Assembly (NCBI RefSeq): GCF_020400725.1
Contig: NZ_JAINVG010000009.1
Coordinates: forward strand, 105,766-169,765
DNA length: 64,000 nucleotides
Reading direction: 5' to 3'
From: Streptomyces sp. NK15101
Lineage (GTDB): Bacteria > Actinomycetota > Actinomycetes > Streptomycetales > Streptomycetaceae
The translations under genes were made by a program, and so were the position numbers. Below, in pieces: positions 24,819-32,895 of this stretch (position 1 is its first letter; each line of letters starts with the position of its first letter). The notes under the pieces were generated by a model that did no database searches, was not told the origin of the DNA, and saw only the letters and a list, made by a program, of their open reading frames with translations.

Positions 24819-25850
24819 TCAGACGGTGATCGGCTTGCGGTAGCGGACGTGCTCGCCCTGGCGCCGGAACCCCACGCTCTCGTAGAGGTCGTAGGAGCGG
24901 TGCGGATTCGCGGTCCCTGTGTACAACCGGGCGGTTTCGGCACCGTGCTCGCGAAGGCATCGCAACCCGTCCAGCAGCAGGGCCCGCCCGAGTCCCAGCC
25001 GTCTCGACTCCTTCCGGACGCTCAATTCCTCGACCTCGCCCACGGTGGGGTCCTGCCGACGGATGGAGCACAGGGCGACACCGGCCATGTGTTTCCCCTC
25101 CCAAGCGGCCCGCCAGCAGGTCGGATCGGCCGTGGCGAGGAAGCTCTCGAAGGTCCACCTCTCGGTGAAGGCGGCGCCCGCATAGGAGTCGACGACCGTC
25201 TTCCAGGCCGCGCGGTAGCTGCTTGGATCGATGCGACCGACTCGGATGCCGACCGGCAACGTCTTGCGGTCGGGGAGCTGTCGGAGATCTGCCAGCTCCA
25301 GCTCCACCAGGCTGAAGACACGTCGGTATCCGGTTTCGAGCAGCAGTGTCGTCGCATCCTGTTCAGAGGCCATGGCGTTCGCGCCGAGCACGGCCGTCCG
25401 TGCGGTTCCGTGCTGTCGCACGAGCCGGCGGATACGGCGTTCCGCCCAGCCGAGCATGGCTGAGCCGATGCCCCGGCCGCGGTGCTCGGGCAGCAGGTAG
25501 CCACGGTGCAGGTACAACCACGTCCCGTCTCGCTCCTGCCACCACCTGATCGTCGAGTAGCCGACGACGCCACCGTCGTGCTCCACCAGGACTTGGTCAT
25601 GGGACGGGTCGTCCAGCCTGGCGGAGGCTTCGGCGATCTCGGCTGCCGTCGGGAGACCTTCCACGACCGAGCGGGCATCGATCCGGTCCCGCTTCGCGCA
25701 GCCCAGCCGCACGGCGGCCATGGCGCCGTGGTCTTCCTGACCGCGGTACGGCCGGAAGACGTAACCAGGCACGCATTCCAGCGGCACAAGGCCGTCGCCG
25801 CTGCTCACGCCCACACCAGGACCCCCGTCGCGTCGGATGTGCGATGTCAT
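24819..25850 (-). CDS. Two-domain GNAT acetyltransferase (mycothiol synthase-like)
   Basis: A 343-residue protein with two GNAT domains. The first has its acetyl-CoA loop at LPEHRGRGIGSAMLGWAE (about residue 120); the second at ESRRLGLGRALLLDGL (about residue 295), followed by LYTGTANPHRSYDLYESVGF, the usual last strand-helix. Tandem GNAT architecture resembles mycothiol synthase MshD, but the overall similarity is that of the general family, and the substrate is unknown. Cytoplasmic. It is alone on the minus strand and next to the GH31 remnant. Confidence 0.8.
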   Translation of the reverse strand: MTSHIRRDGGPGVGVSSGDGLVPLECVPGYVFRPYRGQEDHGAMAAVRLGCAKRDRIDARSVVEGLPTAAEIAEASARLDDPSHDQVLVEHDGGVVGYSTIRWWQERDGTWLYLHRGYLLPEHRGRGIGSAMLGWAERRIRRLVRQHGTARTAVLGANAMASEQDATTLLLETGYRRVFSLVELELADLRQLPDRKTLPVGIRVGRIDPSSYRAAWKTVVDSYAGAAFTERWTFESFLATADPTCWRAAWEGKHMAGVALCSIRRQDPTVGEVEELSVRKESRRLGLGRALLLDGLRCLREHGAETARLYTGTANPHRSYDLYESVGFRRQGEHVRYRKPITV

Positions 25851-25929
25851 CGATCACGCAAGCGTAGGCCGCGTCGATCGAACGGCGGAACTCGTTTGGT
25901 GCGGCGCGCCCCGGACGTACTCCATGGCC

Positions 25930-26322
25930 TTCCTGTTCGCTGCTGGTGCCGCCGTCGGCCTGCCAGATGTCGACGCTCTGGCCGTTCTTCACGAAGGGCG
26001 TGAAGCGTTCGCCGAGGCCGAGGATCTGCTCGCCGACGCCGAGTGCCGGCTGGACGGCCATATGGTGGGCGCCGTCGGGGGTGGTGACGAAGGCGGTGCC
26101 CTTGCGGCCCGCCTCGGCGAGGGGGCGGCCCGCCGGATCGCGGAACTCCAGGGTCCAGGGCTTCGAGCGGTCCAGGCGCAACCGGAGGGGTCCGGAGGCG
26201 AGTTCGACGACGGGTCCGTCCTCGTGGACCGCGCCCTCGGCGTTCCCGGAGGCGTCGAGGGCGAAGTCGGGGCCCGGGCGGGCCTTTCCGGCGTGGTGGG
26301 TGACGCGGACGCCGATGACTCC
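25930..26322 (-). pseudogene. Internal fragment of a GH31 alpha-xylosidase gene
   Basis: An uninterrupted minus-strand frame of about 131 residues matches the N-terminal beta-sandwich of YicI-type alpha-xylosidases: GVIGVRVTHHAGKARPGPDF, GPVVELASGPLRLRLDRS, WTLEFRDPAGRPLA, DGAHHMAVQPALGVGEQILG, LGERFTPFVKNGQSVDIWQA and GGTSSEQ. Both ends are cut: the first roughly 60 residues and the whole catalytic barrel are absent, and flanking translation is unrelated. Alpha-xylosidase acts on xyloglucan oligosaccharides, so this remnant shows that the locus once also served xyloglucan. Confidence 0.8.
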
Positions 26323-26416
26323 CTCAGTCATCCCGGAACAGTCATCCCGGAAAACAACACGGCGAACCAGCCCCCGGGTCCCGCCCACTCCGTTCAGAAA
26401 GCGCTTGCGCGACCCA

Positions 26417-26477
26417 TTGACGAAACATCAGCGCCCCCTTAGCTTCATGCCCGTTGCACTTCGTACGTCATATATGA
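26417..26477 (+). promoter_or_regulatory. Promoter and dyad upstream of the GntR gene
   Basis: TTGACG (26417-26422), a 17-bp spacer, and TAGCTT (26440-26445) form a good housekeeping-type promoter. About 22 nt downstream is TCATATATGA (26468-26477), a perfect 10-bp palindrome inside a wider symmetrical stretch, at a position suited to repression by the GntR protein encoded 30 nt on. Just upstream, GAAAGCGCTT (26397-26406) is a LacI-type core. Confidence 0.55.
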
Positions 26478-26507
26478 GACGCGATACACGAGATCTGAGA
26501 GTGCTCC

Positions 26508-27197
26508 ATGGCCTTCGCCCCCAGCCCCATCCCCTCCCGCACCCAGTACGTCCTGGAAGCGATCAAGCACGACATCCTCACCGGGGGCCTCAGACCCGGC
26601 CAGGCGCTCGTGGAGACCGAACTCGCCGCGCGCTTCGGGGTGTCGAAGACCCCGGTCCGCGAGGCGCTCAAGACCCTCGCGGGCAGCGGGCTCGTGGTGA
26701 TGAGCCAGTACAAGGGCGTCACGGTCCGGACGGTCGACGCGGACATGGCCCGCGCGGTGTACGACGTGCGCCTGCTCCTGGAGCCCGAGGCCGTCCGCCG
26801 CGCCGTCGCCTCCGGCGCCCCGCTCGACGCGGCCGACGAGGCCCTGCGCCGCGCCGCCGGAGCCGAGGACCCGGCCGAACGGTCCCTCGCCAACCGGGAC
26901 TTCCACCGGGCGCTCTACCTGCCCTGCGGCAATCCGCTGCTCGGCCGGATGCTCGACGAGGTCCGCGACCAGGCGGCCCTGGTCTCCACGGTCGCCTGGG
27001 CCGCCGTCCCCTCCTGGGAGCGCGAGGCCGCCGAGCACGCGGAGATCCTGCGCCTCGCCGTCGCGGGCGACGTCGAGGGGGCGGGCAGGGCCGTGCACGA
27101 CCACATCGCCTCGTTCGTCGAGCGCGCCTTCCCCCGGTCCCCCGAACCGCGTCTCCCCCAGTCCCCCGTGAACAGCGAACGAGCGAACAGCGAGTGA
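26508..27197 (+). CDS. GntR/FadR-subfamily regulator
   Basis: A 229-residue regulator with an N-terminal winged helix (AIKHDILTGGLRPGQALVETE, ELAARFGVSKTPVREALKTL) and a C-terminal FCD effector domain (YDVRLLLEPEAVRRAV, NRDFHRALYLPCGNPLLGRML, WEREAAEHAEILRLAV), whose Asp/His residues normally hold a metal and an acid ligand. FCD proteins typically sense sugar acids and other carboxylates, which suits the two dehydratases that follow. It is the first gene of the operon; its stop overlaps or nearly touches the next start. ATG 26508 follows GAGAG. Confidence 0.88.
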   Translation: MAFAPSPIPSRTQYVLEAIKHDILTGGLRPGQALVETELAARFGVSKTPVREALKTLAGSGLVVMSQYKGVTVRTVDADMARAVYDVRLLLEPEAVRRAVASGAPLDAADEALRRAAGAEDPAERSLANRDFHRALYLPCGNPLLGRMLDEVRDQAALVSTVAWAAVPSWEREAAEHAEILRLAVAGDVEGAGRAVHDHIASFVERAFPRSPEPRLPQSPVNSERANSE

Positions 27198-27199
27198 GC

Positions 27200-28102
27200 A
27201 TGGAATTCGAGACGATGAGGGCCGCCCTCGCCGACGTCGTGGCCATCCCGGTCACCCCGTTCGCCGAGGACGGCTCCGTGGACACCGCCGCCCACCGCGC
27301 GCTCCTGCGCCGGCTGCTCGACGGCGGGGTCCGCACCCTCACCCCCAACGGCAACACCGGCGAGTTCTACGCCCTCACCCCCGAGGAGCGCCGCTCCCTC
27401 ACCGAGGCCACCGTCGAGGAGGCCGCCGGTCGCGCCGCGGTCCTGGTCGGCGTCGGACACGACGTGCCGACCGCGGTGGAGGCCGCCCGGCACGCCCGCG
27501 CCGCCGGCGCCCACATGGTGATGGTCCACCAGCCCGTCCACCCGTACGTCTCCGAGAGCGGCTGGGTCGACTACCACCGGGCCATCGCCGAGGCCGTGCC
27601 CGAGCTCGGCGTCGTCCCCTACCTCCGCAACCCGCTCCTGAGCGGGGCCCGGCTCGCCGAACTCGGCTCCGCCTGCCCCAACGTCGTCGGCGTGAAGTAC
27701 GCCGTCCCGGACGCGGCCCGGTTCGCCGGCTTCGCGCGTGACGCGGGCCTCGACCGGTTCGTGTGGGTGGCGGGCCTCGCCGAGCCGTACGCGCCCGCGT
27801 ACTTCGCGGGCGGCGCGACCGGCTTCACCTCCGGTCTGGTCAACGTCTCCCCCGCACTCTCCCTGGAGATGCTGGAGGCGCTGCGGGCGGGCGACTACCC
27901 GACGGCGATGAAGGTGTGGGAGCGGATCCGCCGCTTCGAGGAGCTGCGCGCGGCCAACGCGAGCGCCGACAACGTGACCGTGGTGAAGGAGGCCCTCGCC
28001 TCGCTCGGCCTGTGCCGCCGTGACATCCGCCCGCCGAGCCGGGAACTCCCGGAGGCGGAGCGGGCCGAGGTGGCGGCGATAGCCGCCGGGTGGCCGGTAT
28101 GA
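27200..28102 (+). CDS. DapA-family dehydratase/aldolase (KDG/KDA dehydratase-like)
   Basis: A 300-residue class I (Schiff-base) TIM-barrel enzyme of the DHDPS/N-acetylneuraminate lyase family. Lys166 (GVKYAVP) is the Schiff-base lysine, Tyr141 (VPYLRN) the proton relay, and GNTGEF (51-56) the carboxylate-binding loop. The sequence is closer in style to 5-dehydro-4-deoxyglucarate or L-2-keto-3-deoxyarabonate dehydratases than to lysine-pathway DapA, and the neighbouring IlvD/Edd gene supports a sugar-acid role. ATG 27200 is used; an in-frame GTG at 27194, overlapping the gntR stop, is an alternative. Cytoplasmic. Confidence 0.85.
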   Translation: MEFETMRAALADVVAIPVTPFAEDGSVDTAAHRALLRRLLDGGVRTLTPNGNTGEFYALTPEERRSLTEATVEEAAGRAAVLVGVGHDVPTAVEAARHARAAGAHMVMVHQPVHPYVSESGWVDYHRAIAEAVPELGVVPYLRNPLLSGARLAELGSACPNVVGVKYAVPDAARFAGFARDAGLDRFVWVAGLAEPYAPAYFAGGATGFTSGLVNVSPALSLEMLEALRAGDYPTAMKVWERIRRFEELRAANASADNVTVVKEALASLGLCRRDIRPPSRELPEAERAEVAAIAAGWPV

Positions 28103-29820
28103 GCAGGCGTCCGGAGGAGCTCCGCAGCCACCAGTGGTACGGCACGGACGGGCTGCGCTCGTTCAGCCACCGCGCCCGCACCCGGCAGCTCGGCTACCTG
28201 CCCGAGGAGCACCTCGGCAAGCCGGTGATCGCGGTCCTCAACACCTGGTCCGACATCAACCCCTGCCACGTCCATCTGCGGGACCGGGCGCAGGCGGTGA
28301 AGCGGGGCGTGTGGCAGGCGGGCGGCTTCCCGCTGGAATTCCCGGTCTCCACCCTGTCGGAGACCTTCCAGAAGCCGACCCCCATGCTCTACCGCAACCT
28401 CCTGGCGATGGAGACGGAGGAGCTGCTGCGCTCGTACCCGGTGGACGGGGCGGTCCTCATGGGCGGCTGCGACAAGACGACCCCGGCGCTCCTCATGGGC
28501 GCGGCCTCGGTCGACCTGCCGACCGTGTTCGTGCCGGCGGGACCGATGCTGCCGGGCCACTGGCGGGGCGAGACGCTCGGCTCCGGCACGGACATGTGGA
28601 AGTACTGGGACGAGAAGCGGGCCGGAACGATCGGCGACTGCGAGATGGCCGAGCTGGAGAGCGGTCTCGCCCGCTCCCCCGGCCACTGCATGACGATGGG
28701 CACGGCGTCCACGCTCACCGCCGCCGCCGAGACCCTGGGCGTGACCGTGCCGGGTGCCTCCTCGGTGCCGGCGGTGGACTCCGGGCACGACCGGATGGCC
28801 GCCGCGTCGGGGCTGCGGATCGTGGAGCTCGTGCGGAAGGACGTCAGGCTCTCCCGGATCCTGACCCGGGAGGCGTACGAGGACGCCGTGGCGGCCGTCC
28901 TGGCCCTCGGCGGTTCGACCAACGCGGTCATCCATCTGATCGCGATGGCCGGCCGGTCGGGGGTGAAGCTGACGCTCGACGACTTCGACCGGATCGCGCG
29001 GACCGTGCCGGTGCTCGCGAACCTGCGGCCCGGCGGGCGGTACCTGATGGAGGACTTCCACTTCGCGGGCGGCATGACCGGGTTCCTGTCCCGGCTGACC
29101 GACGTGCTCCACCTGGACCGGCCGACCGTCTCGCACGCGACGCTGCGCGAGCAGCTGGCCGGCGCCCTCGTCCACGACGACGAGGTGATCCGGCAGCGGT
29201 CGAGGCCGCTGGCCGCCGAGGGCGGGGTCGCGGTCCTGCGCGGCAACCTCTGCCCCGACGGCGCCGTCATCAAGCACATCGCGGCCGAGCCCCGCCTCCT
29301 GAAGCACACCGGTCCCGCGGTCGTCTTCGACGACTACCGGACGATGCAGCGGACCATCGACGACCCGGCGCTCGGGATCACGGCCGAGCACGTGCTCGTG
29401 CTGCGCGGCGCGGGTCCGAAGGGCGGGCCGGGGATGCCCGAGTACGGCATGCTGCCCATCCCCCGGTACCTCCTGGAGCAGGGGGTGCGGGACATGGTCC
29501 GGATCTCGGACGCCCGGATGAGCGGGACGAGTTACGGGGCGTGCGTGCTGCACGTGGCGCCCGAGTCGCACGTCGGCGGACCCCTCGCCCTCGTCCGTAC
29601 GGGCGACACGATCACCCTCGACGTCGCGGCCCGCTCCCTCCACCTGCACGTCACGACCGAGGAGCTGGACGGCCGCAGGGCCGCGTGGACGCCGCCGCCG
29701 GCCCGGTACGAGCGCGGCTACGGCGCGCTCTACATGGAGCAGATCTCCCAGGCGGACACCGGCTGCGACTTCGCGTTCCTGGCCCGGCCGGGAGCCACCC
29801 CCGATCCGTACGCGGGCTGA
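28099..29820 (+). CDS. IlvD/Edd-family sugar-acid dehydratase
   Basis: A 573-residue iron-sulfur dehydratase of the IlvD/Edd family. Cluster cysteines are in place: Cys56 (NPCH), Cys124 (GGCDKTT) and Cys197 (HCMTMGTA). The three-cysteine arrangement is that of the [2Fe-2S] sugar-acid group (L-arabonate and D-xylonate dehydratases). The C-terminal part has RISDARMSGTSYGACVLHVAPE, a conserved active-site segment. It overlaps the DapA-family gene by 4 nt. Dehydration of a pentonate followed by the DapA-type enzyme would give a 2-ketoglutarate semialdehyde route; a biosynthetic branched-chain role is unlikely in this setting. Confidence 0.9.
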   Translation: MSRRPEELRSHQWYGTDGLRSFSHRARTRQLGYLPEEHLGKPVIAVLNTWSDINPCHVHLRDRAQAVKRGVWQAGGFPLEFPVSTLSETFQKPTPMLYRNLLAMETEELLRSYPVDGAVLMGGCDKTTPALLMGAASVDLPTVFVPAGPMLPGHWRGETLGSGTDMWKYWDEKRAGTIGDCEMAELESGLARSPGHCMTMGTASTLTAAAETLGVTVPGASSVPAVDSGHDRMAAASGLRIVELVRKDVRLSRILTREAYEDAVAAVLALGGSTNAVIHLIAMAGRSGVKLTLDDFDRIARTVPVLANLRPGGRYLMEDFHFAGGMTGFLSRLTDVLHLDRPTVSHATLREQLAGALVHDDEVIRQRSRPLAAEGGVAVLRGNLCPDGAVIKHIAAEPRLLKHTGPAVVFDDYRTMQRTIDDPALGITAEHVLVLRGAGPKGGPGMPEYGMLPIPRYLLEQGVRDMVRISDARMSGTSYGACVLHVAPESHVGGPLALVRTGDTITLDVAARSLHLHVTTEELDGRRAAWTPPPARYERGYGALYMEQISQADTGCDFAFLARPGATPDPYAG

Positions 29821-29860
29821 TCCACGCCCGGCCGCGCACTCCCCGTCCCGCCCGTCCGAA

Positions 29861-29888
29861 ATCTCGAACGTCGTTCGCGAAGCGCTTC
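29861..29888 (+). promoter_or_regulatory. Operator-like dyads before the permease operon
   Basis: The 89-bp gap between the dehydratase and permease genes holds two adjacent palindromes: CGAACGTCGTTCG (29865-29877) and GAAGCGCTTC (29879-29888). The second has a LacI-type core. The first includes ATCTCGAACG (29861-29870), a decamer also present upstream of the GH51 arabinofuranosidase gene at 51058-51067 on the other strand. An internal promoter for the transport and hydrolase genes is likely. Confidence 0.5.
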
Positions 29889-29909
29889 ACCGAGAACGGA
29901 GCCGCCGTC

Positions 29910-30845
29910 ATGGCCTCAGCTGTGACCCCAGCACGCCGAGCCGCCGTCGTGGCCCCGGCCGTGACCCCCTCACGCCGGGCCGCCCTGCCCTACCTGCTGA
30001 TCGCCCCCGCGGGCCTGCTGATGCTGGGGTTCATCGCGTACCCGGTGCTCAGCGTCTTCTATTACAGCCTGCGCCACCACAACCCCACCAAGCCCTGGCG
30101 GAACGGCTTCGCCGGCCTGGACAACTTCACCCGGATCTTCACCGACGACCCGCGGTTCTGGGGGACGCTGACCTTCAGCCTCAAGTGGGTCGTGGTGGAG
30201 GTGGCCCTCCAGCTCCTCTTCGGGCTCGCGCTCGCCCTCATCGTGAACCAGACCTTCGCCGGCCGCGCGCTCGGCCGGGCCCTGGTCTTCTCGCCCTGGG
30301 CGGTCTCGGGCGTCCTCACCTCGGCGATCTGGGTGCTGCTCTACAACTCCCAGACCGGGATCAGCCGTTACCTCGCGGACCTCGGCATGGGCACGTACGG
30401 CACGTCCTGGCTCTCCGACACCTCGACCGTCTTCCCCGCGGCGGTCGTCGCCGACCTCTGGCGCGGGGTGCCCTTCTTCGCGATCCTCATCCTGGCCGAC
30501 CTCCAGTCCGTGCCGAAGGACCTGTACGAGGCGGCCGAGGTCGACGGGGCGGGCAGGCTCAGGCAGTTCCTGCACATCACGCTCCCCCACCTCCGGGACG
30601 CGATCGTCCTGTCCACGCTGCTGCGCGCGGTCTGGGAGTTCAACAACGTCGACCTGCTGTACACGCTGACCGGCGGCGGCCCCGCGGGCGAGACCACCAC
30701 CCTGCCGCTCTACATCGCCCACACCAGCGTCGACGCCCACAACTTCGGTTACGCCTCCGCCCTCACCACGGTGGCGTTCGTGATCCTTCTCTTCTGCTCG
30801 ATGGTCTATCTGCGCCTGAGCAAGTTCGGAGGCGACGGCAAGTGA
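29910..30845 (+). CDS. CUT1 sugar ABC transporter permease (MalF type)
   Basis: A 311-residue membrane protein with six predicted helices; the first begins at LPYLLIAPAGLLMLGFIAYP. The EAA loop is DLYEAAEVDGAGRLRQFLHI. It pairs with the next permease and the binding protein at 35336 to import oligosaccharides from pectin or arabinan. ATG 29910 follows GAGAACGGAG. Its stop overlaps the next gene start (GTGA). As in the other two transporters of this window, no ATPase is encoded; MsiK is expected to serve. Confidence 0.88.
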   Translation: MASAVTPARRAAVVAPAVTPSRRAALPYLLIAPAGLLMLGFIAYPVLSVFYYSLRHHNPTKPWRNGFAGLDNFTRIFTDDPRFWGTLTFSLKWVVVEVALQLLFGLALALIVNQTFAGRALGRALVFSPWAVSGVLTSAIWVLLYNSQTGISRYLADLGMGTYGTSWLSDTSTVFPAAVVADLWRGVPFFAILILADLQSVPKDLYEAAEVDGAGRLRQFLHITLPHLRDAIVLSTLLRAVWEFNNVDLLYTLTGGGPAGETTTLPLYIAHTSVDAHNFGYASALTTVAFVILLFCSMVYLRLSKFGGDGK

Positions 30846-31705
30846 CAGCCGCGATCCCCCTGACCGCCGCTCCCGCCCGCACGAGGCACAGGGCCTGGGA
30901 CGAGGTGCCCCGCTGGCAGATCTACCTGCCGCTCGGGATCTACCTCCTCTTCACCCTCGTGCCCTTCTACTGGATCCTGCTCTTCGCCGTACGGCCCGCC
31001 GGCTCGACCTCGCTGCTGCCCTGGCCGATGACGACGGCGCACTTCGAGAAGGTGTGGACCGAGCGGAACTTCGCCGTCTTCTTCCAGAACAGCCTGCTCA
31101 TCGGCCTGGCGGTGCTCGTCAGCACCACCGTCGTCGCCCTGGCCGGCGGATACGCCCTCGCCCGCTTCGACTTCCGGATCAAGAAGGGCTTCATGCTGGC
31201 CCTGCTCTGCTCCCAGTTCGTGCCGGGCGCCCTGCTCCTCGTCCCGCTCTTCCAGATCTTCGCCGGGCTGCGGATGATCAACTCGCTGGGCAGCGTCGTC
31301 ATCGCCGAGACCGTCTTCCAGCTCCCGCTGTCGATGATCCTCATCAGCGGCTTCATCAGGAACGTGCCGTACTCCCTGGAGGAGGCGGCCTGGGTCGACG
31401 GCTGCAACCGCTTCCACGCCTTCCGGATCGTCGTCCTGCCGCTGCTGCGGCCCGGACTGGTCGCCGTCGGCTCCTTCGCCTTCGTGCACGCCTGGAACCA
31501 CTTCCTCTTCGCCCTGATGTTCCTCAGCAGCCAGGACAAGCAGACCATCCCCGTCGGCCTCAACACCCTCATGGGCGCCGACAGCGTCGACCTCGGCGCG
31601 CTCGCCGCGGGCGGCGTCATCGCCGCCGTCCCCGTGGTCGTCGTCTTCGCCTTCATCCAGAAGTGGCTGGTCACCGGCTTCAGCGCCGGGGCGGTGAAGG
31701 GATGA
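30842..31705 (+). CDS. CUT1 sugar ABC transporter permease (MalG type)
   Basis: A 287-residue membrane protein with six predicted helices. The EAA loop is LEEAAWVDGCNRFHAFRIVV and the end is FSAGAVKG, as usual for MalG proteins. The start is GTG 30842, overlapping the stop of the first permease; the upstream open frame is an out-of-frame shadow. Together with its partner it forms the membrane channel of the importer. Its stop overlaps the ATG of the Gfo/Idh/MocA gene, showing tight coupling of transport and metabolism. Confidence 0.88.
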   Translation: MTAAIPLTAAPARTRHRAWDEVPRWQIYLPLGIYLLFTLVPFYWILLFAVRPAGSTSLLPWPMTTAHFEKVWTERNFAVFFQNSLLIGLAVLVSTTVVALAGGYALARFDFRIKKGFMLALLCSQFVPGALLLVPLFQIFAGLRMINSLGSVVIAETVFQLPLSMILISGFIRNVPYSLEEAAWVDGCNRFHAFRIVVLPLLRPGLVAVGSFAFVHAWNHFLFALMFLSSQDKQTIPVGLNTLMGADSVDLGALAAGGVIAAVPVVVVFAFIQKWLVTGFSAGAVKG

Positions 31706-32895
31706 CCGGGAACCCCACGACCAAGGAAGACATGAACACCGCACGCACCCCGCTGCCGGTCGTCCTCGCCGGCGCCCGCGGCCACGGCCGCAGCCACCTC
31801 CTCAACATCCGCCGCCTCGAAGAGCGCGGTCTCGTCCGCCTCGCCGGGGTCTGCGAGCTCCGCCCCCTCGACGCGGCCGAACTGGACGGCATCGGCGACC
31901 CGGAGCAGTCCGCCGACTTCGAGACGCTCCTCGCCTCCACCGGCGCCCGGATCGCCGTGCTCTCCACCCCCATCCAGACCCACACCGACATGGCACTCGC
32001 CGCCGCCCGGCACGGCGCGCACATCCTCCTGGAGAAGCCGCCCGCCCCCTCGTACGCCGAGTTCCGCCGGATGGCCGACGGCGTCGAGGCCGCCGGAGCG
32101 GCCTGCCAGATCGGCTTCCAGTCGCTCGGCTCGCACGCCGTCCCCGCGGTCCGCCGGATGGTGGAGGAGGGCGCGATCGGCGAACTCCTCGGCGTCGGCG
32201 CGGCCGGCGCCTGGATCCGCGACGAGGCGTACTTCCGGCGCGCGCCCTGGGCGGGACACCGGCGGCTCGACGGCGTGGACGTCGTCGACGGGGCCCTCAC
32301 CAACCCGCTCGCGCACGCCGTCGCCACGGCGCTCGCGGTCTCCGGCTCCACCCGCGCCGAGGACGCCCCGCACATCGAGACGGAACTGCTGCGCGCGAAC
32401 GCCATCGAGTCCGACGACACCTCGGCGGTACGGGTCGTGACCTCGGCCGGCACCCCGGTCACGGTCGCGGCGACGCTGTGCGCGGAGAAGTCCGCGGAGC
32501 CGTACGTCCTCGTCCACGGCAGCCGGGGCCGGATCACCTTCTGGTACCGGCAGGACCGGGTCCTGGTGCAGCGCGCCGGGCACGGTCCCGTGGAGACCGA
32601 TCACGGCCGCACCGACCTCCTGGAGAACCTCGTCGCGCACGTCACCGAGGGCGAGCGGCTGTGGGTGCCCCCGGCGGAGACCGGTGCCTTCATGCGGGTC
32701 GTCGAGGCGGTGCGGACCGCCCCCGAGCCCCTGGACGTCCCCGCCGCCCACTGGCGCACCGAGCCCGGCGGGAGCGGGCCGCGCCGGGTCGTCGAAGGCG
32801 TGGACGCCCTGGTCGACGCGAGCGCCGAAGCCCTCGCGCTCTTCTCCGAACTCGGCGCCCCCTGGGCGCCGTCGCCCCGGGCGGAGGCCCGATGA
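31702..32895 (+). CDS. Gfo/Idh/MocA-family oxidoreductase
   Basis: A 397-residue NAD(P)-dependent sugar dehydrogenase. The Rossmann strand is PVVLAGARGHGRSHLLNI, with GxxGxG varied to GARGHGR. The EKP motif with the catalytic-type lysine is intact (HILLEKPPAPS), and the C-terminal alpha/beta domain follows. A role as L-arabinose 1-dehydrogenase would suit the IlvD/Edd and DapA-family genes, but other sugars, galacturonate included, are possible. Start: ATG 31702 overlaps the permease stop (ATGA); ATG 31732 (MNTART) has a better ribosome site (AAGGAAG) and is a real alternative. Confidence 0.82.
   Translation: MTGNPTTKEDMNTARTPLPVVLAGARGHGRSHLLNIRRLEERGLVRLAGVCELRPLDAAELDGIGDPEQSADFETLLASTGARIAVLSTPIQTHTDMALAAARHGAHILLEKPPAPSYAEFRRMADGVEAAGAACQIGFQSLGSHAVPAVRRMVEEGAIGELLGVGAAGAWIRDEAYFRRAPWAGHRRLDGVDVVDGALTNPLAHAVATALAVSGSTRAEDAPHIETELLRANAIESDDTSAVRVVTSAGTPVTVAATLCAEKSAEPYVLVHGSRGRITFWYRQDRVLVQRAGHGPVETDHGRTDLLENLVAHVTEGERLWVPPAETGAFMRVVEAVRTAPEPLDVPAAHWRTEPGGSGPRRVVEGVDALVDASAEALALFSELGAPWAPSPRAEAR

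Noticed and set aside
31702..32895. Inositol 2-dehydrogenase or siderophore-type assignment for the Gfo/Idh/MocA protein
   Set aside because: The family is broad and the context is pectin/arabinan; no iol genes are present.
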